64,000 nucleotides of DNA from Streptoalloteichus hindustanus (GTDB taxonomy: Bacteria > Actinomycetota > Actinomycetes > Mycobacteriales > Pseudonocardiaceae), in assembly GCF_900129375.1 (NCBI RefSeq), contig NZ_FQVN01000004.1, forward strand, positions 558,001 to 622,000, given 5' to 3'. The notes beneath the pieces were generated by a model, which was not told the origin of the DNA, did no database searches, and was given only the letters and a program-made list of their open reading frames with translations. Within the stretch, counting starts at the first letter, position 1. The number at the start of each line of letters is the position of its first letter. A program made the position numbers and the translations under genes. Below are positions 51,593-61,547 of this stretch, in pieces.

Positions 51593-52669
51593 ATGGCAAC
51601 CGAGCAGGGTCGCGTCGGCGGCATCAGGGTCGTGGTGGTCGGCGCCACCGGCAACGTCGGGACCAGCGTCGTCAGCGCGCTCGGCCGCGACCCGGCGGTG
51701 AAGTCCGTCCTCGGCCTCGCCCGCCGCCTGCCCGAGTGGGAGGCCCCCAAGACCGAGTGGGCGCGGGCCGACATCAGCAAGGACGACCTGGTCCCCCTGT
51801 TCCGCGGCGCCGACGTCGTCATCCACCTGGCCTGGCTGTTCCAGCCCACCCACGACCCGGTCACCACCTGGCGGGTCAACGTGCACGGCGGCATCCGCGT
51901 CTTCGAGGCCGTCACCCGGGCCGACGTGCCCGCGCTGGTCCACGCCTCCTCCGTCGGCGCCTACTCCCCCGGCCCCAAGGACCGGGCGGTCGACGAGACG
52001 TGGCCGACCCACGGCTGGCCCACCGCCGGCTACACCCGCGAGAAGGCCTACCTGGAACGCGTGCTCGACGTCTTCGAGCTCGCCAACCCCGACACCCGCC
52101 TGGTGCGGCTGCGCCCGGGCTTCATCTTCAAACGCGAGTCCGCCAGCGAACAACGCCGCCTGTTCGCGGGGCCGCTGCTGCCCAACCGCCTCGTCCGCGC
52201 CGCCAACGTGCCGGTGGTGCCCAACCTCCCCGGGCTGCGGTTCCAGGCCATGCACACCGCCGACGTCGCCGAGGCCTACCGGCTGGCCGCGCTCAAGCCG
52301 GTGCGCGGGGCCTTCAACCTCGCCGCCGAACCCGTGGTCGACCCCAAGCTGCTGGCCGACATCCTGCACGCCCGGACCGTGCGGGTGCCCACGCCGTTCC
52401 TGCGCGCGGCCGTGTCCGCCGCCTGGCACCTCCACCTGCTCCCCGCCTCGCCCCAACTGCTCGACGCGGTGCTGCGCCTGCCGATCATGGACACCGGCCG
52501 GGCGCGCCGGGACCTGGGGTGGATGCCCCGGCACAGCGCCCGCGAGGCGATCGAGGAGTTCCTGAACGGTCTGCGGAACCAGGCGGGCATGCCCACCCCG
52601 CCGCTGGTGCCCGAAGTGCCCGGCGGCCGGGTGCAGGAGCTGGTGACCGGGGTGGGCAAGCGCCCCTGA
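51593..52669 (+). CDS. NAD-dependent epimerase/dehydratase
   Basis: A 358-aa extended-SDR protein. The NAD motif is VVVVGATGNVGTSVVSALGR (residues about 11-30), D-x-x-D-like ADISKDDLVPLF, and the active-site Tyr-x3-Lys is YTREKAYLERVLD (about residue 150). Resembles nucleoside-diphosphate-sugar epimerases of unknown substrate. ATG with GGAGGAGG upstream. Possibly co-transcribed with the MpaB-type gene. Confidence 0.87.
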   Translation: MATEQGRVGGIRVVVVGATGNVGTSVVSALGRDPAVKSVLGLARRLPEWEAPKTEWARADISKDDLVPLFRGADVVIHLAWLFQPTHDPVTTWRVNVHGGIRVFEAVTRADVPALVHASSVGAYSPGPKDRAVDETWPTHGWPTAGYTREKAYLERVLDVFELANPDTRLVRLRPGFIFKRESASEQRRLFAGPLLPNRLVRAANVPVVPNLPGLRFQAMHTADVAEAYRLAALKPVRGAFNLAAEPVVDPKLLADILHARTVRVPTPFLRAAVSAAWHLHLLPASPQLLDAVLRLPIMDTGRARRDLGWMPRHSAREAIEEFLNGLRNQAGMPTPPLVPEVPGGRVQELVTGVGKRP

Positions 52670-52678
52670 CCGACCAGG

Positions 52679-53431
52679 TCACTCCCCTGGCCCTGGCGGG
52701 ACGCGTCGCAGCGAGTCGGCGGGGGCGCGGTGACCCCGCCGACTCCCCTGGTAGGCGAACCGCCGCACCCACCGCAGCCAGCGCGGGACCATCGGCAGGT
52801 CCGGCAGGCAGTTGACGACCGGGTCGAAGCGCACCTCGTGCTCCGCCAGACCAGACGGGACCACGCGCAACGTCAGGCTGGCGACCTGACGAGCTGGGAG
52901 CCCGGGACACACGACGTGCAGCGTGAACCGCACAGGCGCGGCAGCCACCCGCCGCTCCAGCCACTCCAGGGAGGCCGGCTCCCCCACCTCCAGATCCCGC
53001 GCCACGGCGAGCACCCACACCCGACGCCCGTCCAGCAGGTAGGGGGCGAGGCTGCCGTAACGGGCGCTGCCCCAGCTCCGGGCCGGGATCGGCAGGAGCC
53101 GGGAGCGCTGCCCCGCTCCGGTGCTGGACAGGAGGAGATCCCAGGGGCGCTCCTGCCCCGCCCAGGGTGGGACGCGCACGGCCAGGCCCAACACGTCCGG
53201 CCGGCCCCCGGGAGTGCCGACCCCCTTGGACATGCGGGCGATCACCGGTCGGGTTCCGGCGGGCAGCGCCAGCCCCGCGCCCTCCTCCACGGTCAGTTCG
53301 CCGGCGAGGAACAGCCCGCGCGGGTGGAACGCGCGGGCACGCCGCAGGCGCGCCAGGACGTCGAACGCGCCCGCGACCCACCAGGAGGGCCGCAGGACAC
53401 GGGCTTTCCCCGTCGACGACTCGTCAGTCAC
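52679..53431 (-). CDS. Catalase-like (srpA-type) domain protein
   Basis: A 250-aa protein resembling the haem-catalase-like fold without strong catalytic motifs: FHPRGLFLAGELTVE, GTRPVIARMSKGVGTPGGRP (the R-x-S-x-G-x-G-x-P pattern), DVLGLAVRVP, ARSWGSARYGSLAPYLLDGR. The distal His and Tyr of true catalases are not evident, so function is unknown (sometimes labelled phosphodiesterase). GTG start with a weak ribosome binding site. Confidence 0.6.
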   Translation of the reverse strand: MTDESSTGKARVLRPSWWVAGAFDVLARLRRARAFHPRGLFLAGELTVEEGAGLALPAGTRPVIARMSKGVGTPGGRPDVLGLAVRVPPWAGQERPWDLLLSSTGAGQRSRLLPIPARSWGSARYGSLAPYLLDGRRVWVLAVARDLEVGEPASLEWLERRVAAAPVRFTLHVVCPGLPARQVASLTLRVVPSGLAEHEVRFDPVVNCLPDLPMVPRWLRWVRRFAYQGSRRGHRAPADSLRRVPPGPGE

Positions 53432-53467
53432 GCCGGACGGGTTTCCCGGCCCGCCGCGCCCTAATCA

Positions 53468-53480
53468 GTCCTCTGTGGAC
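53468..53480. repeat. Interspersed palindrome GTCCTCTGTGGAC
   Basis: Exact copy of the GTCC-N5-GGAC family in the gap between the catalase-like gene and the LuxR gene. Confidence 0.6.
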
Positions 53481-53494
53481 ACGCTCCGCCGTGC

Positions 53495-54550
53495 TCAGCC
53501 GGTCACGGCGACGAGCAGTTCGTCCCGGCCGCTGGCCCCGGTCTTGCGGAACAGGGCCCGCAGGTGGCCGTTCACCGTGTGCAGCGACAGATCGAGACCA
53601 CGGGCGATCTGCTTCGGGGCGGAGCCGTCGCAGAGGAACGCCATGACCTGACGTTCGCGCGCGGTGATGCCGTACCAGTCGCAGAAGGACGGCAGGCGCT
53701 GCTCGACGGTCGCGGCCTGGATCACGACCGCGACGTCCCCCGTGGTGGCATCGCCCAACGGCTGCCCGTGGCAGGCGATCCAACGGCCGTAGCTCGCGGC
53801 GGGCCCCACCACCAAGGCGGGTTGCGCGCGCGGGTCCCGCGCGTGCTTGCGGGCCTGCGCCGACATGCCGGCGAAGAACACCTCGCCGGTGAACCCCGGC
53901 GCCCGCTGGTGGTCCTGGAGCTGGTCCCGCCACCGGTGCGCCTCCGGCGTGGCCGCCCGGATCAGGTGGTCGGGGCCGACCACGAGCACCCCCGGCGACA
54001 GCGTCGGCAGAGGCGACGTGAGCGGAGCCGAGGTGACGTAGCCCCGCAGCACCGCCATGAGCGTCGGCCCCAGACGCGCCGCCCGGGCCACGTCGTCGCC
54101 ATCGAACGGCCTGCCGCCCTGCGCCCGCAACAGGCCGAGCGTCCCCCACACACCCACGTGGTCCCGCAACACCAGGCGCAACTCACCGCCCACGCCGTGG
54201 TGGGCGAACAGCCGCCGCGCCAACCGGTCCCGCTGTCCGTCACGCCCCCGGCCACCCACCACGCCCGCCGGCACCGGCCGCAGGACCAGGTCCTCCACCA
54301 GGCACGGGTCGTTGCCCAGGTAGCAGTTGCGCATCAACGCCCGGCCGAAATCCGGCTCGTAGCCGTGCCAGAAGCTGAACGACGCCGGCCCGAAACCGGC
54401 GGCCGGGCTGGTCCCCACCAGCCGCAGGGCGTCGTGCGCCACCACGGGGGCGACCGCCCGCGAGACCGCCTCGCCCAACTCCCCCGAACTCGCCCCCTGC
54501 CGGGCAGCCACCGTCAGGTCACGCAGCAACCGATCCGCCGACCGCACCAC
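53495..54550 (-). CDS. LuxR-family transcriptional regulator
   Basis: A 351-aa regulator. The last 65 residues form the LuxR HTH: YGITARERQVMAFLCDGSAP, KQIARGLDLSLHTVNGHLRA, LFRKTG. The N-terminal 280 residues look like a GAF/PAS-type sensory region (SFSFWHGYEPDFGRALMRNC; TLGLLRAQGGRPFDGDDVAR). No response-regulator receiver domain, so it probably senses a ligand directly. Target unknown. Confidence 0.87.
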   Translation of the reverse strand: MVRSADRLLRDLTVAARQGASSGELGEAVSRAVAPVVAHDALRLVGTSPAAGFGPASFSFWHGYEPDFGRALMRNCYLGNDPCLVEDLVLRPVPAGVVGGRGRDGQRDRLARRLFAHHGVGGELRLVLRDHVGVWGTLGLLRAQGGRPFDGDDVARAARLGPTLMAVLRGYVTSAPLTSPLPTLSPGVLVVGPDHLIRAATPEAHRWRDQLQDHQRAPGFTGEVFFAGMSAQARKHARDPRAQPALVVGPAASYGRWIACHGQPLGDATTGDVAVVIQAATVEQRLPSFCDWYGITARERQVMAFLCDGSAPKQIARGLDLSLHTVNGHLRALFRKTGASGRDELLVAVTG

Positions 54551-54626
54551 ACGCTCCAGTCTGGTCGGCCCTCACCAGCCGCCACAACGCCCCTCCCCAA
54601 CGCGCTTCCGCCGGGCGAAAAGAAGA

Positions 54627-54648
54627 TTGTTTCGATCGGCACTGAAAT
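54627..54648. repeat. 22-nt interspersed element, copy 4
   Basis: Contains GTTTCGATCGGCACTGAAAT in the 139-bp space upstream of the LuxR gene, which is A+T-richer than its surroundings. Confidence 0.5.
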
Positions 54649-54689
54649 CATCCTTCCAACGATTTCCGTTGACCGAGCGAAGAAGGACG

Positions 54690-56339
54690 TCAACGCGGTG
54701 AGCGGTCAGGGCTCCCGGCGGACAGCACGTCCTTGGCCACCAGGCGGGAGTCCACGAAGCACAGGCGGTACACGTCGACTTCCTCGAAGGGATTGCCGTT
54801 CGAGCGGTAGTACTCGCAGGCCGAACCCGTCGGGGCGGGGGCCGACCGCATGTCCTGGCGGACGTACCGGAACTGCTGGGCAGGCAGCACCGCCGCGAAC
54901 TCCGCGCGCTCCTGCCCCACTCCCACGGCCTCGTAGTCGGCGGGCCGCAGCACGCAGGTGAGCATCTGGTAGGCGAAGAACACGGCGGAGACGGCCATGA
55001 CCCCGCCGGTGACCACCGGGGCAGCGAACGCCAGCACGAACCTGAGCTGGACCCGACGGCGCGCGCGGGCGAGTTGGCGCGTGGATTCGGAAGGCAGGGC
55101 GCGGCCCCGGGCGTCCCCGGCCTTCTGGCTGGGGAACACCGGCTGGTTCGGCAGCGTGGCGACCAGCTCGAAGCCGCCCGCGTGCGCGCCGGCCCGCAGG
55201 GCTCCGCCGACCAGGTCGACCCGTTCCCGCAGCCCGACCAGGCCGTGGTTGCCGGGAACGAGGCCGGTCAGCGGCCCTTCGGCAGGCGCCGCGTTGACCA
55301 CTCGGACGGTCGTCTCGCCGGGAGCGTCCGGTGAGTGGATGATCTCGACGGTCACCGGCGCCCCCGGCGCGTGCTTGGTGGCGTTGGTGAGTCCTTCCTG
55401 GACGATCCGGTAGACGGCGCGGTCGACCTGGGCAGCGAGTTCGGGCACCTCGCCGACGCGGCGCAACTCCACCTCGACGGCGGAGGCCCGGGCGCGGTCG
55501 ACCAGCGCTTCCACCGTCTCGTCGGCGGGGACGCCGGAGTCCGGCTCCGCGCCGTCGCGCAGCACGCTGATCGTCTGCCGCAGGTGTTCGACGGCGTCGG
55601 AGGCGGCGGCGCGCAGCTCCCGCGCTTTCGCCCTGTCCTCGGGGGTGAGCGCCGGTGAGACCTGGAGCGCGCCGGCCCGCAGCGCGATCAGGCTCAGCGC
55701 GTGCCCCAGCGAGTCGTGCATGTCCGCCGCGATGCGGGTGCGCTCCCGGAGCCGGGCCTGCTCCTCGGCCTCGCGCTGCCGCGCCTCCAGGCTCTCCGCG
55801 CGCTCCCAACCACCCCGCACCAGCTCCCGCTGGGCGCGGCGGTACCGGCCGACCAACCACGGCAGAACCAACGCCACCGGCAGCACCGCGGTCATGAAGA
55901 ACCACGCCAGGATGCTGACCCGGAGCAGCGCGCAGAGCACCAGGGCGAAGGCGACACAGGCGGCGATCGCGACGAGCGCCCGCCGGTGGTCGGCCGATCT
56001 CGCGCCCAGCAGGTAACTCATCGCGGCCAGCGCGAGAACGTACGGGGTGGCGGGGCTGACCGGGTGCGACAGGCCGAGCGCGGTCACCAGGGTCGCCAGT
56101 CCCAACGCGACGACCGGCGCGCGCCTGCTGACCGGCACCGCGACCGCCAGGACGGTCACCGGGAGCACGAGGTCGAGCCACAGCGAGGAGTCGTGGGCGT
56201 CCCGGTACCACAGCACGCCGACGGCGACGAACACCAGCCACAGGACCGCGTCCCGCACCCGGTGACGGCGGGATTCTCCCGGCGGGCCGGGCGCGTTCGC
56301 CGAAGGGTTCACCTTGGGGACAGTACAGAGTCCCGGCAT
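54690..56339 (-). CDS. Sensor histidine kinase (NarL-type, HisKA_3)
   Basis: A 549-aa membrane kinase. Five or six N-terminal membrane helices (about 30-185) are followed by HisKA_3 with the phosphorylated His in IAADMHDSLGHALSLIALRA (about residue 225), and a HATPase domain with N-box EGLTNATKHAPG and G-box GNHGLVGLRERV. An extra C-terminal segment after about residue 420 contains one more membrane helix and an outside Cys-containing tail, unusual for this family. It pairs with the LuxR-type response regulator at 58.5 kb and lies downstream of the ABC exporter genes. Confidence 0.88.
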   Translation of the reverse strand: MPGLCTVPKVNPSANAPGPPGESRRHRVRDAVLWLVFVAVGVLWYRDAHDSSLWLDLVLPVTVLAVAVPVSRRAPVVALGLATLVTALGLSHPVSPATPYVLALAAMSYLLGARSADHRRALVAIAACVAFALVLCALLRVSILAWFFMTAVLPVALVLPWLVGRYRRAQRELVRGGWERAESLEARQREAEEQARLRERTRIAADMHDSLGHALSLIALRAGALQVSPALTPEDRAKARELRAAASDAVEHLRQTISVLRDGAEPDSGVPADETVEALVDRARASAVEVELRRVGEVPELAAQVDRAVYRIVQEGLTNATKHAPGAPVTVEIIHSPDAPGETTVRVVNAAPAEGPLTGLVPGNHGLVGLRERVDLVGGALRAGAHAGGFELVATLPNQPVFPSQKAGDARGRALPSESTRQLARARRRVQLRFVLAFAAPVVTGGVMAVSAVFFAYQMLTCVLRPADYEAVGVGQERAEFAAVLPAQQFRYVRQDMRSAPAPTGSACEYYRSNGNPFEEVDVYRLCFVDSRLVAKDVLSAGSPDRSPR

Positions 56340-56461
56340 GCCCACTCCCCGACTCCACCACTGGTGACCTGGCATTTCACTGCGGCGAACCCAACATGTG
56401 CCGCGCGGCCCCGCTTTCCGGGACTGTCCTGTGTGGAGCGACGGCGAGCACCCTTCGGACA

Positions 56462-56502
56462 GGCGGAGGGCGCCACACGCCGTGTGGGCGGCGCCCTCCG
56501 CC
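56462..56502 (-). terminator. Hairpin after the ABC permease
   Basis: Perfect 13-bp arms GGCGGAGGGCGCC / GGCGCCCTCCGCC with a 15-base loop that can pair internally, 20 bases past the permease stop; it separates the permease from the histidine kinase. Confidence 0.7.
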
Positions 56503-56522
56503 AACGCGACGTCGTCCCGGGA

Positions 56523-57308
56523 TCAGGCGTCGCGCCGTCGCAGCACGGTCAAGCCGACGACGTGCGCCAGGACCGCCCAGCCCAGGACGACGCAGAAGCC
56601 GACCTCCGGCGGGTAGGGATCGGTGTGCCCCAACGCGAAGTGGTTGCCGGCGCTCTGCGGCAGAGCGTCGTTGACCGTGGTCAGGAACTCCCCACCGATG
56701 CCGACGAGCACGGTCGGCAGCGCGGCGAGCAGGAAGAAGACCGCGGCGAACGTGCTGGCCTCCGAGCGCAACGCCACCGCCGTGCCCACGGTGAGCACCG
56801 CGACCAACGCCAGGTACGCGCTCATCTTCAGCAGTTGGGACGCCACCTCGCCGAGCCCGAACGTCGCGTGCCCGCCGAAGGCCGGCCAGGCGATCGCCAC
56901 CCCGAGGACGCCCAGCACGAGCCCGAGGACGAACGACACTCCCCCGGCGACCAGGGTCTTGGCGAGCAGCATGCGCGCCCGCACCGGCACCCACAGCAGC
57001 GTGGCGCGCACGCTGCCGTTGGCGTACTCGTTGGTCACCATCGTCATGGCGAGCGCGACGACGACGAACTGGACCAGGATCACCGCCGTGACCGGCGCGT
57101 TGGCCACCGGTTGGATCGGTTTGTGGTTGATGCGCGCGATCGCGGCGTAGTAGTAGGTGAAGACGCTCATCAGGCCGAGACCGGCGACGACGCAGCCCCA
57201 GGGGTTGCGCACCGACCACAGCTTGGTCCACTCCGACGCGACCGCGCCGGCCAGCCCGCCGCCGCGGGGCCTGCCCAGTGTCCTCTGTGGACTTGTGATC
57301 GTGCTCAT
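56523..57308 (-). CDS. ABC-2 type transporter permease
   Basis: A 261-aa membrane protein with six helices and a cytoplasmic N-terminus (VASEWTKLWSVRNPWGC) typical of ABC-2 permeases in lantibiotic or antibiotic immunity exporters. TNEYANGSVRATLLWVPVRA is the conserved coupling-loop segment. It is separated from the ATPase gene by only 3 bp. Part of the N-terminus is encoded by a GTCC-N5-GGAC palindrome. Confidence 0.88.
   Translation of the reverse strand: MSTITSPQRTLGRPRGGGLAGAVASEWTKLWSVRNPWGCVVAGLGLMSVFTYYYAAIARINHKPIQPVANAPVTAVILVQFVVVALAMTMVTNEYANGSVRATLLWVPVRARMLLAKTLVAGGVSFVLGLVLGVLGVAIAWPAFGGHATFGLGEVASQLLKMSAYLALVAVLTVGTAVALRSEASTFAAVFFLLAALPTVLVGIGGEFLTTVNDALPQSAGNHFALGHTDPYPPEVGFCVVLGWAVLAHVVGLTVLRRRDA
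57280..57292. repeat. Interspersed palindrome GTCCTCTGTGGAC
   Basis: Exact copy in the first codons of the ABC permease, where it encodes part of ITSPQRTL. Confidence 0.55.
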
Positions 57309-57311
57309 CGG

Positions 57312-58283
57312 TCACACCTGCGCTTCCTGTCGCGGCGAGGGGTTCGCGCCGGCCGTGGAGCCGGGCACGGCGTACTCGACGCTCTCGGCGGTCAGTTCCA
57401 TGTAGGCCTGCTCCAGCGAGGCCGACATGGTGCGGAGTTCGTGCAGGCGCACGGCGAGGGCATGCGCCACATCGCCCACGAACTCGACGGTCGTGCCGCG
57501 AACCACCAACTCGGTGTCGGAGACGACATCCACCCGCACCGCCGGGTCGGCGCTGTGGCTTTCGAGGCGGTGGCGCAACATCGCGATGCTTCCCGGTTCC
57601 GGCCCGCGCACCCGGACCGCCGTGGCCGCGCTGTTGGCGAGGAACTCGCTCATCGAGGTGTTGGCGAGCAGCGTGCCGCGGCCGATGATGACGAGCTGGT
57701 CCGCCGTCAGCTGCATCTCGCTCATGAGGTGGCTGGACAGGAAGACCGTCCGCCCCTCGTCGGCCAGGTTCCTGGTGAGCTCCCTGATCCACCGGACGCC
57801 GTCCGGGTCGAGCCCGTTGACCGGCTCGTCGAAGATCAGCACCCGGGGGTCGCCGAGCAGCGCGCCGGCCACGCCGAGGCGCTGGTACATGCCCAGCGAG
57901 AAGCCGCCGGCCCGCCTGCGCGCGACCTTGGCCAGGCCGACGGTCTCCAGCACCTCGTCGACCCGACGCGCCGGGATGCCGTTGCTGCGCGCCATCGCCA
58001 GGAGGTGGTCGCGCGCCGACCGCGCCGGGTGCAGCGCCTTCGCGTCCAGCAGCGCGCCGACCTCGCGCACCGGGTGCCGCAGCGCCGCGTAGGGCCGGCC
58101 GCCGATCAGCGCCTCGCCCCGCGACGGCCGGTCCAGGCCCAGGATCATCCGCATGGTCGTGGACTTGCCGGCGCCGTTCGGGCCGAGGAAACCGGTGACC
58201 CGACCCTCCCGGACGTCGAGTGTGAGGTTGTCGACGGCGACGGTGTCGCCGTAGCGCTTCGTCAGCCCCCGCAAGGTGATCAT
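57312..58283 (-). CDS. ABC transporter ATP-binding protein
   Basis: A 323-aa ATPase. Walker A GFLGPNGAGKSTTMRMILGL (residues about 32-51), Q-loop-like VGALLDAKALHP, signature FSLGMYQRLGVAGALL, Walker B RVLIFDEPVNGLDPDG and the H-loop VFLSSHLMSE. The short C-terminal extension is typical of DrrA/BcrA-like drug exporters. Forms an operon with the permease and lies divergent from the response regulator gene. Confidence 0.92.
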   Translation of the reverse strand: MITLRGLTKRYGDTVAVDNLTLDVREGRVTGFLGPNGAGKSTTMRMILGLDRPSRGEALIGGRPYAALRHPVREVGALLDAKALHPARSARDHLLAMARSNGIPARRVDEVLETVGLAKVARRRAGGFSLGMYQRLGVAGALLGDPRVLIFDEPVNGLDPDGVRWIRELTRNLADEGRTVFLSSHLMSEMQLTADQLVIIGRGTLLANTSMSEFLANSAATAVRVRGPEPGSIAMLRHRLESHSADPAVRVDVVSDTELVVRGTTVEFVGDVAHALAVRLHELRTMSASLEQAYMELTAESVEYAVPGSTAGANPSPRQEAQV

Positions 58284-58367
58284 GTGACGCCTCTCGTCGG
58301 TCCCGCAGTGGTCGTCACGCTAGGGAGACCGGGGGTCCGCCCACATCGGTCGATCGCCAGGGACCAC

Positions 58368-58383
58368 CCTGACCTTCGTCAGG
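58368..58383. promoter_or_regulatory. Dyad between ABC exporter and response regulator
   Basis: CCTGAC-CTTC-GTCAGG, 6-bp arms, in the 184-bp divergent region. Good candidate for the response-regulator binding site. Confidence 0.5.
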
Positions 58384-58467
58384 TCGCCCGCACGACGGGT
58401 GGCGGGTCCCCGCGCGGCGCTGACCTAGGCTCGGGTCGCGAACCACAGTGGACGGAGGGGGACCGCG

Positions 58468-59127
58468 GTGATCCGGGTGCTGCTGGCCGACGACGAGGCC
58501 ATGATCCGCGCGGGGGTGCGCGCCATCCTGGCCAGCGACCCCGGGATCGAGGTCGTGGCCGAGGCCGCCAACGGCAGGGAGGCGGTCGAGGGGGTCCACC
58601 AGCACCGCCCGGACGTCGCCCTGCTGGACATCCAGATGCCCGCGGTGGACGGTCTCACCACGGCGGCCGAGATCCACCGCACCCGGCCCGGGACCGGGGT
58701 GATCATGCTGACCACCTTCGGCGAGGACGAGTTCATCGCGCGCGCCCTGCACGAGGGCGCCGACGGCTTCCTGCTCAAGTCCGACGACCCCGACGACCTC
58801 AAGGCCGGGGTGCGGGCCGTGGCCGGCGGCGGGGCGTACCTCTCCCCCCGGGTGGCGGCGCGGGTGATCGCGGGCCTGCGGGCCGGGCGGATGGGCGCGG
58901 GCACTCCCAGCCGGCATCCCGTCGACCAGCTCACCGACCGGGAGCGCGAGGTGCTGGTGCTGCTCGGCTCCGGCATGTCCAACGGGCAGATCGCGCGGCG
59001 GCTGCACCTCGTGGAGGGGACCGTCAAGGCCCACGTCAGCACGATCCTGAGCCGGCTCGGCGTGCGCAACCGGGTCCAGGCGGCGATCGTCGCCCACGAG
59101 GCGGGACTGGTCGACGGCCTCGCCTGA
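58468..59127 (+). CDS. NarL/LuxR-type response regulator
   Basis: A 219-aa response regulator. Receiver domain IRVLLADDEAMIRAGVRAIL with phospho-acceptor Asp in DVALLDIQMPAVDG (about residue 54) and conserved Lys in GFLLKSDDP; HTH domain LTDREREVLVLLGSGMSNGQ, IARRLHLVEGTVKAHVSTIL, SRLGVRNRVQAAI. GTG start with GGAGGGGG upstream. Its partner is the kinase at 54.7-56.3 kb; together they likely control the ABC exporter between them. Confidence 0.92.
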   Translation: MIRVLLADDEAMIRAGVRAILASDPGIEVVAEAANGREAVEGVHQHRPDVALLDIQMPAVDGLTTAAEIHRTRPGTGVIMLTTFGEDEFIARALHEGADGFLLKSDDPDDLKAGVRAVAGGGAYLSPRVAARVIAGLRAGRMGAGTPSRHPVDQLTDREREVLVLLGSGMSNGQIARRLHLVEGTVKAHVSTILSRLGVRNRVQAAIVAHEAGLVDGLA

Positions 59128-59261
59128 ACCAGCACGACGGGCCAGCACGACGGGCCAGCGCCGCTGACGCGCCCGCTCCCCTCTCCCCCTGTCTCCCCTG
59201 TCGGAGAGCGGGTTGTGCGCTTGTGCCTGTCGGGATGGCGGTCGATCTCTAGGCTGGCCTC

Positions 59262-59579
59262 ATGCGACCGCCGAACGACGAGACCGGCACCTGGGAGAGC
59301 TCGTGGCTGGCCGCGATGATGGTGCTCAAGAGCGCTCAGCGGGTCTTCACCCCGGGCAACCGCCCGCCGGCTGAGCTCATCCCCCTGGTCGAGCCCGTCA
59401 TCCGCCTCCGCGACGCGCTGCGGGCGTCACCGCCCGACCAGGAGGAAGCCCGCCGGCGCGCGGCGGACCTGGTGGCGGACCGGGACCTGATCACGTGGGC
59501 GTGCCAGCCGCACCACCCCAGCGAGATCCAGGAGTTCGGGGCGTCGTTGGGCTGGCTGGCGACGGCCCTGACCGCCTGA
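59262..59579 (+). CDS. Hypothetical 105-aa protein
   Basis: A 105-aa helical protein (SSWLAAMMVLKSAQRVFTPG, PLVEPVIRLRDALRASP, EIQEFGASLGWLATAL). No recognised family, no signal peptide. It is followed by a strong hairpin. Coding bias and the lack of a competing frame support it. Confidence 0.55.
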   Translation: MRPPNDETGTWESSWLAAMMVLKSAQRVFTPGNRPPAELIPLVEPVIRLRDALRASPPDQEEARRRAADLVADRDLITWACQPHHPSEIQEFGASLGWLATALTA

Positions 59580-59594
59580 GCCCCGACCCGGGCG

Positions 59595-59646
59595 CGCGCC
59601 CACCTCCCGACTGGTCCACAGTGGACTGATCCGGGAGGTGGGCGCG
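59595..59646. terminator. Hairpin with palindromic loop
   Basis: Perfect 15-bp arms (59595-59609 / 59632-59646) with a 22-base loop that contains the exact palindrome GTCCACAGTGGAC (59614-59626). Located between convergent genes; a bidirectional terminator is likely. Confidence 0.78.
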
Positions 59647-59737
59647 GCCTCCGCGCCGAGGACGGACACGACGGAAACCGTCGGGATGCCGACGCGGAGG
59701 CATCCCAACGGCGTCCTTCCCGTCAGCGGCGGGAGCC

Positions 59738-60967
<1,230 letters not shown>

Positions 60968-61493
60968 GCAGCGAACTCCCTCATCTTTTTGCCCCGCCGG
61001 CGAAAGCGGTCCGCTCGGCGCGTGACCCGGGCAGTTGCAGGGGAAGGTCACGCCGGCAGACTGTCCTCGACAGGGCGATGCGGGACATCGGTATCCGAAT
61101 TAACTAGGGATACGCAAAGAAACGAGGGGCCGGGGAAGCGCGATGCGCGGCGCGGCGATCACCTCGTGATCAGGGGCTGGCCGATCAACCCGACAACGGG
61201 CCCCACCGCGTCTGCGCCCACCACGACCTGTGTGTTCGCATTCCCTGTCACCGCGCCCAGACACAGTCGCACCACGGCCAGCGTCGGGCGGCGAACACGT
61301 CGAGGTGTTCCTTCTGCCGTTGATCTGCCGGCGCGGGAACAACAGCGCGCCGAACGGGGAGCCTCACGACGGAAACAACGGCCGGGAACGGAAACCGACA
61401 ATACGCCCACGCGGCGTCGTCATCGCCACCCAGCCCGCCCGGGGGACGCGGGCGCCGATTTCGCCGGCGGAGTCGCCTGGCGGGAGAAAGCGC
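60968..61493. other. Gene-free stretch upstream of the protease
   Basis: No supported gene. It holds the probable protease promoter: an inverted repeat GTATCC-N11-GGATAC (61091-61113) around a local AT-rich TTAACTA that could be a -10 region. The rest is GC-rich without features. Confidence 0.4.
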
Positions 61494-61524
61494 CCCGCCA
61501 CTGTCCTTTGTGGACAGTGGCGGG
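61494..61524 (-). terminator. Hairpin after pobA
   Basis: Perfect 13-bp arms CCCGCCACTGTCC / GGACAGTGGCGGG with a TTTGT loop, 23 bases past the pobA stop; its core GTCCTTTGTGGAC belongs to the interspersed palindrome family. Confidence 0.78.
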
Positions 61525-61547
61525 ACGGGGCGGGGCGGGGGAAGCGA

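Noticed and set aside
58428-58467. Copy of the GTCC-N5-GGAC palindrome before the response regulator (AACCACAGTGGAC)
   Set aside because: Two mismatches remove the dyad, so it is not counted in the family.
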